A stretch of DNA of 64,000 nt from Thelonectria olida (Eukaryota > Ascomycota > Sordariomycetes > Hypocreales > Nectriaceae). Position 1 is the stretch's first letter. Each line of letters opens with the position of its first letter. A model generated the notes under the pieces. The model saw only the letters and a list, made by a program, of their open reading frames with translations. It did no database searches and was not told the DNA's origin. Shown one piece after another: positions 19,233-30,440 of this stretch. The translations under genes were made by a program, and so were the position numbers. Location of the stretch: assembly GCA_020736575.1 (NCBI GenBank), contig JAGPYM010000007.1, forward strand, positions 1,302,001 through 1,366,000. The letters run 5' to 3'.

Positions 19233-21013
19233 TCAACTTGAAGTCATTGAGCCCTTGATGCGGTAGCTCTCCGGATAGACAAGCTCCTCGTCAGACGCAC
19301 TTCTGTGATCGCTGACCACGTCCACGTTGATGCTCTTGACGATCTTGCCCGAGTTTTTAAGATTGCTCAACTTGTGAGAAGAGAGCGTGTGCTTGGAAGA
19401 CTCTTCCTTGGAGCCGTCGTGGCGGTAATATCCCCCCGAGGATGGGTAGCTTCGCTTGGCATACGAGCCGAAGAAGGCGGGCGCAACCTTAGAGAGGACG
19501 GAGCGAATGGCAGGCATGCATGCGCAGATGATGAACATGTCGCACTCGAGGACACTCCAGTAAATGGCAGGCGAGTTGTCGACTGTTGGGGGAGGTTAAC
19601 AAGCGTCGACTTAAGACTCCCAAAAGGATACTCACAGGTCGGGTTTGATGTCTTAGAAAACTGGATGAGAGATTGCAATCGTATAATACTAATGATAGTG
19701 ATGCTACAACCTTGTTAGATATGGATGTCAAAGAGGAGCCCTTGTCTGCAATACGGCGAGACAAGGACAAGATGGGAAGATGAGAACATACACAAAACCC
19801 AAAGCAAACATGATGAGCACTTGGACCTTCTTCTTCCAGTTCATCTGGAGCTTGACGACACTCGGTAGAGGAAGCGAGAGAATGGCCACGTCGATGGCAA
19901 TCTCGATAGCGGCGCGTATCCACGAGAAGAGGTTGATGTCGATGCACCGTCCCTTCACCTCACCCGACCAGCCTTTCCAGAAGAACGGGATCGGAGTGCA
20001 CTGGAAGATCATCGAACACGTATTGGCGATGCCGAAACACGCGACGACGCCCATCAGAGCCCACGACGCTCTCCTGACGAAGACGGAGGCGCCGGGGAAG
20101 ACGCGGATGTAAAAGGCCAGGAGGGACATTTGAACGAGCATTTCGGCGACCATGTAGAAGATTTCGGCAACGTATAGAAGCTGGAGAAGCCGTGAGCTTA
20201 CATGTTCCAGGCCCTCACGCGTTGACGTAGCATAGACTGCTCACCTTGAAAGTCATGTATAGGTCGGGAAACGGTATCGCCCAAAGGTCTTTGCCCATTC
20301 CGTGAGTCGCCACTGGGTTACCCGTTAGTCATGTAGGGGGCGCATGTCGGAGCTTCGAAACGTACTCGGGTAGCATACAAAGTTCAGCACGGAGGCGAAA
20401 ACCTGCGAGACAAGAGGTTAGCGACGCGCTCGCTCCCATGCAAAGGATGGTGAAGGGCTCTCACCACCGCGGCCATGATCAAGTAGTCATCCCAGTCCAA
20501 ATTGACCTTGGTGACAGCGATGCGACCCCAGACTCGAATAATGACCAAGAGAAGCGCCAACGAGCCGAACGATGCTGGGATGCCGATGACAGTCGCTGAT
20601 GCGTCGTTGGGAGGGACGCCGCATGCATTCACAGTCGCATTCGTTGATGCTTAGCCCGCGTTAGCTTCCAAGGATACTTTACCCAACTTTGCTCCGTGGA
20701 TGGAGTGTGTCGAACGTACTCAGAATTTCTTTGACGGTACAATTCATGGCTTGGCAGCCCTGCGCGGCAGTCAAGAAGTCGCTGTCGATGCAGAGACAGG
20801 GAAGGTCGGTAGGAGCGCACGGAGAAAGCGTGACGGTCTGCTCGAAGCATTTCACCTAAAGACAAAGATATGTCAGTCTCTCCCAAGAAACCCTAGTTTG
20901 ACCCTCGGGTTACTCACGGCGCATGTTGGAAGCGCAGACATAAAGTCATCTTGAGCGACGGAGCTCCCGGCTAGGAGCGCGAAAGCGCAACAAAGAGAGA
21001 ATGAGAACTTCAT
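19233..21013 (-). CDS. CFEM-domain seven-helix membrane protein (Pth11-like GPCR type)
   Basis: Eight exons (complement of 19233..19582, 19636..19703, 19792..20180, 20245..20312, 20366..20402, 20465..20649, 20720..20855, 20918..21013) give 442 residues. A signal peptide (MKFSFSLCCAFALLAGSSVA) leads into a CFEM domain with all eight Cys (TCAVKCF, SPC, LPCLC, QGC, MNC, NACG). The fungal rhodopsin-type seven-helix domain follows: VIGIPASFGSLALLLVIIRV, LDWDDYLIMAAV, GMGKDLW, LLYVAEIFYMVAEMLVQMSLLAFY, CIDINLFSWIRAAIEIAIDVAI, VQVLIMFALGF, and FIICACMPAIRSVL near residue 340. The tail is cytoplasmic and Ser/Lys-rich. In the rice blast fungus this receptor class senses host surfaces; the ligand here is unknown. 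The intron at 19704..19791 was placed so that FALGF runs into VITIISIIRLQSLIQF as in homologues. Several other donors are possible nearby. Confidence 0.9.
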
Positions 21014-23494
21014 GATTCCGAGCACCTGGCCTGGGATACTGCCTTCAAACTGGAACCAAACGAAAAGAGGCACCGGGCCATGTGCTTTAATAACAAAACG
21101 AAACAATGGGCAGCAAAGTGATGAGCAAAAAGACTGGTCTCCCTCACACCCCGAGACAATGCGAATCCAGGAACATGCCGACAACCCGGGACAGATTGGC
21201 GCACTAGATTCAGATCCAAGAAGCCCACGTTCCTGGTTTCCAGTCCCGCCCGCCGTGGGATGTTGCCGTTGTCGGCGCCGAAAACGATTGGGCGCAGAAC
21301 AGCCCCAGAGCCCCAGAGCCCCAGACAGGGCAGCTGAGGATGGGGGTGTGGCCATGGTCCGAGACTCGTCAGTTGTGAGGACTAAATGAAGACCCATAAG
21401 CTGTGTTTCTGAGGTTACAACGGATGCGGGACGAGATAGTGACGGCTAGTTGAGGGTTGCCGTCACAGTGGTCTGAGAAGGTGTTGGATCGACATTGGAG
21501 AGCAGATACTCTCAGGCATGTGAGCACAGGCTCATGCTTGTTACCTCCTTCGTTCGTTCCGGTGCCATGGGACGAAGTTGGGGGCTCTACCAGGAAGCTG
21601 AAGGTCCAAACATGCACGGCGGGGATGACAATGCATGCTTCAAGACAACCGACGAGTCAAACAGCCCAGACCAGACACTGTTGATCAATAGCATTGTCTA
21701 GCACCTGGGTCATTGACGAAAACCTGAATGAAAAGCGACACATCACTCCGGCCAACTACCGGTGTTACAGTCATCCACCACGAGCCACCTCAGCTTTCGC
21801 CTTTGGCCCTCTTTTCTCTTTTCCCTTTGCGCCTTGATAGCGACCTGACTCGGGACTTCCTGACGAATATTAGGGCTTACAAAGTGCAAACGGGAAGAAG
21901 CAATTATAAAAGCCTCTCAATGAGAAGAGGAAAGCCCACCAGCCACACCACCCATTCGGACTCAGGTACGCGCGCTAGGCAAGGAGTCGATGGAGTGAAT
22001 GTGCAAACTCGCACATCTTGGCAATGTCAAACCACCACTGCAAGCAAAGCAATGCCGTCTGCGGCGCCGGCACTAAACCACCTTGGACGTGAAGATCCCC
22101 TCGCCAAGGACCCACGACGGGTCGGCATATTAGTTGGCGGGTCAGCTACTGCAGGCCAACACGCATTCAGGCTGGTATGGCTTCGTTTGCTCTCCTTGTT
22201 GGTTCTGGCGTCGAGGACTCGCGGCCGTTGAGTCCCATACAACAGCCTGAGGACCCATCTCGGTTGCTTGTTTACTCGTAGCTTGCTTCATGTTTTTCTT
22301 CAAGAGAAAAAGAAAAAAGCGTTGCAGAGGAGCTGGTGGACGAATATGGCGCAACTGTCTGAATTCGGATGTGATATGTGATAGAACCGTGAGAGTCGCC
22401 TCCGCACTCCCAGAGTTCCAGGTTCCTGGTCCGGTCCTTCTTGACGCCGTCGAGTTTCCGAGGATGATGAGCGTTCTGTTCACAAGCCATGACTTTGCGG
22501 CTTGTTTCGAGATGGCGTTCAGCCACCTTCGTTGCTAGAGCTGTCATGTCTGCACCCGGCTCCTCGAGCATCACCACCCCACGGAAACAATCCGGAGAGG
22601 CTGCAGGGCAGATGCGAGAATGCGGGGTTAATGAACGAGCCAACGAGCCTGCGATTATGGCGGCCGTTTGCGAGGACTATGAATACAACCGACTGAACTC
22701 ATATCCTGTGGGTGCTTATTACTAGGAGGTGGCGGCTGAGAGAGAAGAGAGGAATCGAACCATTTCGATATCGTCTCTCACATTACAGGTTTGACCAAGT
22801 TTTTCACACCAAAAGCAATTCTTCAAGGCAACCTTCTCAATTGAGGTGTTCAACTCGAAGGCAAATTTCTAGTAACATCGCGTCTCGAGCCGTCTTGTTA
22901 AGTTGTTTTAGAACCAACGCCTTTGCTGGGATAATGCCTGTCTCGGGGATAAAAAGGCATGGCCGTCTCCTGAGCCTTGCATGCAATGCCGATGGGACGT
23001 CACTTTTAGCGACGATTGGCGTCGAATGGCGTTTTGTTGACGGAACGAAAATAACTGATTGCTGAAGGACCAAGGTCGCGAGGAGCCTCGCTGATCAGTT
23101 GCAACGGCGGTTTGGAGGCGACAAGCGAGCCGTGGTGATCAGTGAAGGTGATTGTATCTCCGCCCAACCGGAAGGGAATCCATCCGAGGACTTGTTCCAG
23201 GAACTGTCTCGGTAGAGCAATGGACTCGCAAGTTGACGACAACGGTAATTCATCTGCCCTCATTCGCTATGCCGAGCAGGGGAAAGCGAGAGGATGGGGG
23301 GCATACAGGGGGGATGCAGAGCAATATAGGCCCCTCGAACGAGGCATTTGGTGAACTAACCAGAAGTGAGTGAAGGGGAGGAGGAAGATATGGGGGTGTT
23401 CATCAGTCTTAATATCGAATCGTCTCGGATTGGGTGCTCTTCATTTTCCCCAGGATTCATCTGCACCTTGTCGCGGTTTGTCAATTGACTCGCC
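21014..23494. other. Divergent intergenic region between receptor and P450
   Basis: About 2.5 kb between two start codons facing away from each other. Small ORFs are present on both strands but none has a motif or plausible exon chain. A short direct repeat of GAGCCCCA units occurs near 21303-21325. No RNA gene was recognised. Confidence 0.45.
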
Positions 23495-25433
23495 ATGGGC
23501 TTTTCGTCAATCATTCTCGGCCTGGGCATTGCCGTCGTTGTTTATCTCCCCGTCAAGAGTCTTCTCAACGCGTCCAAGAATGCGAAACGTCCTCCTTTGC
23601 CGCCAGGTCCCAAAGGCCTTCCTCTGCTAGGGAACCTCAACGATTTGCCCGAGCCGGGTGTGGTTGAGGCCCATCACTGGCTCAAGCACAAGGACTTGTA
23701 TGGTTCGTACAAGGCAATTGCATTTGGTATAGGGAGTGCTCATTCTAATTGAGATCAATAGGCCCAATTAGCTCAATCACAGTTATGGGACAGACTCTGG
23801 TCATCATCAACGACACGCGCATCGCCTTTGAGCTTCTAGAGAAGCGATCAGTGAAGCATTCATCAAGACCGAGACAGATCATGGCAGGTGAAATGTAAGT
23901 CACTCAATACCCGATTACATCTTCCGCAAGGTGTGCTGACTGAAGAAAAAGGATCGGCTGGGAGAATTCTCTTGGGCTGTCGCAATACAATGATCGCTTC
24001 AGGACGTATCGCAAGAACATGAGCCGCATCATCGGCTCCAAGCCCGCGGCGGCGCAATATAATGAGCTGCAAGAGGCTGAAGTCGGTCACTTTCTGCTCC
24101 ACGTATTGGATAACCCGGATAGCCTCGTGGATCAAATCAGAAAGTCCGTCCAGATGCCGTCTCTTCGTTGTCGTCGCTAACACATACTTTCTAGAGAAGC
24201 TGGTGCCGTCATCCTGAAGATTGCCTACGGCTACACCGCTGAGCCCTTCAAGAACGACATTCTCGTCGATATGGCCGGCGACGCTATGGACAAGTTTGCC
24301 CGCGCTGGCGTTCCCGGTGCCTTCTTGGTCGACATGATGCCGTTCTGTGAGTACTCGCTCACCCACTGCCGTCAACCACTTCAAGCATAGATCTGATACT
24401 AATTCTCATCAGTAAAGTCCATTCCCGATTGGATTCCTGGCACCGGTTTCAAGAAGATTGCCAAGCAATGGAGCTCGGAACTGAGAGATGTGACGGAGAA
24501 GCCCTACACTTTTGTAAAGCACCAGATGGCCCAGGGCAAAGACGATTCCTCATTTCTCTCGCGATTGCTGGAAGCTGGCGACGAGACTCCGGATGAAAAG
24601 TTCACCAACAAATGGTCGGCCATGTCCTTGTACACGGCCGGCGCCGATACTGTGAGTCTTGCGTGCCCGTTTCCTACCCATCATGCACACGTTTTAACAC
24701 CTGTAGACTGTTTCAGCTCTCGCATGCTTCTTCTTGGCCATGACAGCCTTCCCAGAGGTCCAGCGCAAAGCCCAAGACGAGATTGATCGAGTCATCGGCC
24801 GCGATCGACTACCTACTTCTTCAGATCGCCCCCACCTGTCGTACATCGAGGCTACCGTCAAGGAGGTTCTCCGATGGCATCCCGTCGCGCCCATGGCTCT
24901 TCCTCACACGAGTACGGCGGATGATGAATTTGAAGGCTACTTTATCCCCAAGGGATCCATGCTGTTTGCCAATGTCTGGTAAGTACACACACAAACAAGT
25001 GCCCTCGCCCAGGAGCCTTCTGACCCGGATTTGTAGGTACTTCACCCACGACCCAGAGGTCTACGATGAGCCCATGGCCTTCATGCCTGAGCGCTTCTTG
25101 GAAACTGAGGGCCGCGAGCCTGCGCCTGACCCGCACCAGTTCGTCTTTGGTTTCGGGCGGCGAATCTGCCCCGGTCGCATCCTCGCCGACAACGCCTTGT
25201 TCCTCAACATCGCGCAGTCACTGGCCGTGTTCAACATCAGCAAGGGCGTTGAAAATGGGAAGGAGGTTGATAACAAGATCAAGTTCACCCCCGGCGTGGT
25301 GAGCCATCCTGAGGCGTTCAAGGCTGAGATTAAGCCACGTTCGCCTCACCATGAGAAGTTGATCCGGTCGATTGAGCAGAGGTTCCCGTGGCAGGAGAGT
25401 GATGCGAAGGCGTTGGAGAGCATGGATTACTAG
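23495..25433 (+). CDS. Cytochrome P450 monooxygenase
   Basis: Seven exons (23495..23702, 23762..23894, 23952..24143, 24195..24346, 24413..24651, 24707..24978, 25037..25433) encode 530 residues; all six introns are 51-66 nt. An N-terminal membrane anchor (MGFSSIILGLGIAVVVYLPV) is followed by the Pro-rich hinge PPLPPGPKGLPLLGNL. The I-helix oxygen-binding motif is AGADTT, the ExxR pair is in KEVLRWHP, and the haem loop is FGFGRRICPG with the axial Cys. The PERF-type motif appears as MPERFLE. This is a microsomal class II enzyme needing a CPR partner. It resembles the group often annotated O-methylsterigmatocystin oxidoreductase-like, a broad label that does not prove a substrate. It reads away from the CFEM receptor and has no polyketide or peptide synthase nearby, so it may act alone in detoxification or modification. 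Confidence 0.95.
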
Positions 25434-25991
25434 ATTAATGAAGCAATATTATACTAGATAACGCACTTTCGTGCCCTGTTCATTTGTCGGTTCCATGTGA
25501 CTACTCTCGCCATCGGCCAGGGCTTTCAACATTCCACACGAACCCTCCGCGGTCAACTTGACGTGACGAAAACAAACGGCAATACATCACCATAAGCAGC
25601 GGTTATGGAGTGAACCATGTTTTCATATTCTCAAAAAAGGGGAGTTTGTGCCAATCGGTATGTAGTCAGATGTTGCCATCGCTTGACTCAAATTCGCAAC
25701 TTGCTACATATCAATCGGTGAAGACTCCAAAACAATCCGTACCATTGCTAGACGCGTGCTGACGCGTGAAACCGAGAACTCCCCGGCCAAAAAAAGCAAT
25801 AGTTATGAAGGCTGCGTCCATCCGCAGGCGGCCATACCTTAGGCTTGGTTGGCTGGAGCAGGCAAAGAAAGGTTCCGATTCCCGAAGATGAACACTTCAA
25901 CATGTCGTCTCCAAGTATGTCCCTTCTCCATTTCTCGCGATTGTTGGTCCTCGTACCAAGAATCTGGTCTTCCGGCTGCGGTGGGACTTCT
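25434..25991. other. Convergent 3' region
   Basis: About 560 bp between the P450 stop and the stop of the opposing unknown gene. No coding signal is seen beyond shadows of the neighbouring frame. Confidence 0.45.
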
Positions 25992-27029
25992 TCACTTTTG
26001 GGCCTCTCGAGCCTCTCGAGCCTCTCGCTCTCGCTTCTGCTGCAGCTCAAGTCGATAAGCGTTGACGCCCTGATACGTACTTGGCTGAGACTGGATCCTG
26101 GCCCGTCGCTTGAGTTTGCGTTCCTCAGCCTTCTCAAGTTCCCGCGCAGCCCAATCAACCGAGGCGTGAGCGGAAACCGGTAGTGGACGAGCGCCAAAGT
26201 TGCGACTGGAAATGCCTTCCTCGGTGGGAGACGTTGGCTTGGTGACCTTTCTCGCAGCGTAGGCATTCAGTCGTCCTTGGTACTTGGCGGAGCGAAGAAT
26301 GGCCACGCGAAGGAGGCGGTCCTCGTACTTCTCGGCGGATTCAAGACCGCTGTCGTCGCAGATCTTGAGGACAACAGTGCGGATGACACTCTTGAGACCA
26401 AAGTAAGGCATGGGTTGCTCAATCTCACGGGCCTTTTTGATGATGCGCCAACGCAGGAAATCCCAAGGATCCATCGCGAGCTCGCCGCGGGATTGAAGAA
26501 CCACCAGGTCGGTAATCTTGCACGCGAGCTTGTACATTGTCTCCATATCGCAAAGTCCCTGAGCTGGGAGATTTCCCTTGTTGACAAGCTGGTTGGGATG
26601 ATAGTTCGTGGTAGGGCCAAAGATCTCTCGAATCTTGCGATGCTTGCTGCAATTGTCTTGGTGTCGCTTGTGAATCTTGGCCACAAGTTGGTTCTCTGGC
26701 TCCAGCTTTTGTCTACGAGCAGACTCAGTCTTCAGGCGCTCTTCTTCAGCCTCTCGCGCGAGAAAGTCATCAAGAGAAAGCCATCTTGGGCTCCAGTAAC
26801 CGTCAGTCTCATTGAGCTTCGCGACTGGGACACCTACGAGTTCCTTTGGGCCAGTATAAGAGGCCGAGGGCTCATCGATGGAATACACCTTCTCATAAGG
26901 GGTTTGGAGCATGTCGTCGGCCGCCAACCGGTCATCTCGTCGTTCCTCAGGTAGATCGCCCGATCTGATCAGGAGGCCGTCTCTAGTCGGGAAAGCGCCT
27001 GACGCTTGGGCGGCTCGTCTTTCGAACAT
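25992..27029 (-). CDS. Conserved-looking basic protein of unknown function
   Basis: A single ORF of 345 residues that I do not recognise. It is soluble, strongly charged and helical, with an N-terminal MFERRAAQASGAFPTRDGLL and a central region (DPWDFLRWRIIKKAREIEQP, then LKSVIRTVVLKICDDSG) rich in amphipathic helices. A basic stretch (EERKLKRRARIQS) could be a nuclear signal or nucleic-acid contact. The C-terminus ends in a short tandem REA repeat just before the stop. No signal peptide, membrane helix or catalytic motif is visible. It converges on the P450. The upstream region is over 1 kb long and could contain a 5' UTR intron. Coding status is well supported by length and composition. Confidence 0.7.
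   Translation of the reverse strand: MFERRAAQASGAFPTRDGLLIRSGDLPEERRDDRLAADDMLQTPYEKVYSIDEPSASYTGPKELVGVPVAKLNETDGYWSPRWLSLDDFLAREAEEERLKTESARRQKLEPENQLVAKIHKRHQDNCSKHRKIREIFGPTTNYHPNQLVNKGNLPAQGLCDMETMYKLACKITDLVVLQSRGELAMDPWDFLRWRIIKKAREIEQPMPYFGLKSVIRTVVLKICDDSGLESAEKYEDRLLRVAILRSAKYQGRLNAYAARKVTKPTSPTEEGISSRNFGARPLPVSAHASVDWAARELEKAEERKLKRRARIQSQPSTYQGVNAYRLELQQKREREAREAREAQK
26002..26028. repeat. 9-bp tandem repeat, three units
   Basis: GCCTCTCGA occurs at 26002-26010 and 26011-26019, with a one-base variant at 26020-26028. On the minus strand it encodes the REAREARE tail immediately before the stop of the unknown 345-aa protein. Slippage would change length without breaking frame. Confidence 0.8.
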
Positions 27030-28278
27030 AGTGGCGGTGTCTATAGTCGGTAACTAAGATAAATGAGTATTGAGGTCACAGTTCGGCCTGTCAGAACTTA
27101 CTACAGAACGACCACAATTGCTTGACGTATTTGCGAAATGAGACTGACGCGAACTTGGTTGCTCAGGATATGCTGAGGCGCATTCGAAGGGTGCCGACGG
27201 TCCTTTCGTCAAACTAGAGGGCAAAATGGTGATCATTAGTATCAAATTCATAGGTTAAATGAGGGCACACTGGGAGCCAGTGATGCCAGTAGAGTTCCCT
27301 TATAAAAATATAAGGGCGCCATAAAAACAATCACTCGTTTTAAGAGAAAGGCAAGTTTTGGATAGAAGCCCACGAGAAAATGGTAGAGGCTCGAGCTGAA
27401 TGTGCAAGGCGTGCGAAGCAGTGATAAATAAGGCAGAGGCACTTACTAAGAAATGATCACTTTGCTACCTACCCTTTGCGATGGAGTCGGCGTCCTAGCA
27501 AGACGATATGAGAGAAGGGTTGGCCCTGCGTTATGAAGGGTTATGGCTGATAAAATGCGAGAGTGGGTGGTGAGATGAGTGAGGTGAGTGAGGTGGATGG
27601 TGAGGGAGAAGGAGGAGGAGCGGTGCGACGATAGATATACACAAACCTCATAAGGAAACAACGCGACTTTGAGTGAATCATACCTGCCAGAGTCGCGTTC
27701 ATTTTTTTCCTCTGCCCTTAGGTACCTTATAGGCACAAACACAGACAACTGGCAGTTGCCGGTTTGAGAGTTATCTTAGGACGGCCGTTATTGGCCAGGA
27801 CGGGCAGCATCGTGAGTCGAGGCTTGAGAAGAGCAAATGGGAATAGAGAAAAGGTGTAAAAAAGAATAAGGCTTTAAGTTGAATGAAGCCCTTTCCTCCT
27901 GGTTCGACTAGGGGCTGTTGTTTCGTCGATACATGCGAATGGGATGCGAATAGTTAACACCAAGTTCTAGTGAACATCGCCTACCCATATTCACAGTCTT
28001 TGTTTACATGATAGAAGCCTCGTTTAAGTCAAGAGTAAGTTTGTGATGCCTTGTCTGTTGACCCCGTGGAGTTGGAAGCAAACACGCACCGCCAACCATA
28101 AACATTAGCACATTCACGCATAGAGACCGCCCAGGGAAAGAAGAGAGAGTCTTAGGTCAGTATGGCACAAGGGATTAATAAGTCTAGCGAACAACCTGCA
28201 TCGTTGTGTGCCCTCTCTGTGCTGTGAGAAGGTTAGCGAACGCTCTATTACGCATGTCTAGTTCTCCGTCGTCCTCCA
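27030..28278. other. Intergenic region, no gene seen
   Basis: Upstream of the 345-aa gene and downstream of the thioesterase-like gene. It includes a GGTGAGTGA-type purine repeat near 27570-27600. No gene is supported. Confidence 0.45.
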
Positions 28279-29466
28279 TCAAAGCTTCGATCGACCAGGC
28301 GTCTCCTCTCCAGGATAGATGATCCCATCTTGATACCCTGTCGCAACATGCTTCCCTTCCGGGCTCCAAGTCAGGCTAATCATTGATCCTCTCCCTGCGC
28401 TGTACCGTGGCCAGTAAACTTCTTGCACCCACCACTCATCGCCTTCCATGACGGCGTCATCGGCGTTGACGTGTACGTAGAATGAGTAGCTCAAAGTCGC
28501 AGCTGTGCCAAGGTTGTATCCAAACCCGAGGTGGTTGCCCTGCATGAGGAGGCCATTGCGGTCGGCTTCAAACGCATGACAGGCAATATGCGCGTTGACG
28601 TCGTCTTTAGGGAGCGGTTTGAGAAGTCGATACAAGATCAGTTCTCGTCGGTCCGGAACGGGCTTGTCAGCATTATAGGCCGCCATATCGACCTTGCGCA
28701 TGTCGAGAACCGGGAACGCTCCTGGTCCTGCGTCAGGGAGGAATTGCGTGACGACATCAATATCTGCCTGCGGGCAGTGCGGCCACTCGGCCGGCGGTCT
28801 CGATAGAATATCTCTGTAGCGATCCTGAGGCGAAACATCTTGGACATCGGCGGGGGTTGATGAAGGTCGTTTGAAGGTCACCAAACAAGAGAAACAGCTG
28901 TTTCCTGCAGGAGCATCGGCGTCTGAGATGGAGAACGGTCCCGCCGGCTTGGTAGAAGGTTCGGTAGGTTGGTAGACATTCACAAGACGTGTGGAAAATG
29001 CACGACTGGAGTGAATCTCGGAAACGGCGAAAATGAAGGGCCGGTCTCCCAGGCCTACGTTTGTGAAGACGGCTTGTATCGACTGTTACACGTCGGTTAG
29101 TCATGCTGACTGGGTGTTCATTGCATGTGTCTCCCTTACGTGAATGCCAAATCTATTATCTTTGTCGTTGTCGTTTTCCGCCTCTTCTTCTTCGACTACA
29201 CGCGACGCAGCCAACGGAGCCATGCAATACACAACACCTCCAAAGGCGCCTCTCGATACCCTCACATGTCCAAGCCCGACGGCTTGTAAAGGGAGTTCGT
29301 TTCCCGGCACCCATGGTGGCTGGCGACTCATGAACCTCTTTTCAGGTTTTGACGTTGAAGAGACTCCGTCTGGAAGGGGTGCCAGGTCCATGGCTTCTTG
29401 GAATGACATGCGCTTCCACTCTCTGGCGAGGACAGTGGGGGGCGGTTCAATGCCAGTGCCATCCAT
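28279..29466 (-). CDS. Acyl-CoA thioesterase-like double-hotdog protein
   Basis: Two exons, complement of 28279..29082 and 29140..29466, with a 57-nt intron, give 376 residues. The first hotdog begins FMSRQPPWVPGNELPLQAVG and continues FGGVVYCMAPLAASRVV. The intron falls where the strand resumes as SIQAVFTNVGLGDRPFIFAV, then the typical SSRAFSTRLVNVYQP and SCFSCLVTFKRP. The second hotdog has the ending SYSFYVHVNADD, then GRGSMISLTWSPEGKHVATGYQDGII. This order fits the fungal TesB-like (4HBT_3) thioesterase family, which hydrolyses acyl-CoA thioesters. No clear peroxisomal PTS1 is present (C-terminus RSKL is close to, but not, the canonical SKL context; the last three residues are S-K-L, so peroxisomal import by PTS1 is in fact plausible). 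Substrate chain length is unknown. Confidence 0.85.
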
Positions 29467-30440
29467 GGTTGTAGCAGACGGATGTCCGTCTAAATGTAAG
29501 AAGAGGCTTTATCACTTCGTTGCTATCAAGGTGAGGATCGATAAAGAAACACGTCTACAGGAATGCAGCGCGTATGTCCGTAGCCTTTCTTGTCTCGGGT
29601 TCGGCCTTGGCTCCCGAAGCCCGCTGCTGTGCACTCCAACTGTTGGACGTGTCGTGAACGCGCAGCCAGACCTAATGCAGCAGAGCCGAGGTCCATGCTG
29701 TTTTGGTGCACATGGGCATAGCTTGAGTGCATGCATCTTGATCGACCAACATGCATATTCACGTGTGTTAGTGGGTGGGTAATGTCCGCCTTGCTTTAGG
29801 GGCCTTGAGAGCTGAGTATACCCAGTAGTTAACGCTTGAATGCGACAAGCACGGTGCCAGTGCCAGGAAGGCGTCCGAAAGGGAGCTACCCGACAGCAGC
29901 GCTAAGGAGCAGCCAAATATGGAGCGCTATTGAAGCTCTCAAATCATCTCAAAGCGTAGATGATTAACATCAAATAGAACATTAACCAACTGTTTCGTCG
30001 TGGGCTGGAGAAGAGTAGCAAACGTTGCATCGGCTATGGTGGCATCTGCCATGACGCTTAGCCGCCTGTACAACCGCCAACAAGTCATGACGGCATCATG
30101 ATGGAAAATATAGGTGACAATGCAGAAAAGTATTTTTAACTGCCTCTTCAAATATGTCCAGTTCATGTTACTTCCCTCTAATCCTCCTTCCCATCGCTGA
30201 CGCCTCGATGATGCGACGTCTGGAATCCTTGTGCTTCCATCGAGATGGCGGACCAGGAGCAGAACTTCCGCTAAGGATCAATGACGTAGTGCCTCTCGCC
30301 CTGGCTTCATCCAAACGTGAACAAGCACCAGCAAACAACATTCATCAAGCCGCAATCGCCCACGACCATTCAATCATAGCGCTCGTGAATTGAAGCCCTT
30401 TCTCATTCTCCCAAACCCCTAGTGACAAAAGGCTGCGAAA
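29467..30440. promoter_or_regulatory. Divergent intergenic region, thioesterase / HAM1-like
   Basis: About 1 kb between two outward-facing starts, so it must hold both promoters. I could not pick out a convincing element or an extra gene. Confidence 0.4.

Noticed and set aside
21728..22231. 167-codon ORF upstream of the P450
   Set aside because: Low-complexity composition without a motif, inside a divergent promoter region.
22750..22765. Second B-box-like sequence GGTTCGATTCC on the minus strand
   Set aside because: T-stem mismatches and no cloverleaf.
15200..25433. Secondary-metabolite gene cluster
   Set aside because: A P450 is present, but there is no polyketide synthase, peptide synthetase, terpene cyclase or pathway regulator in the window.
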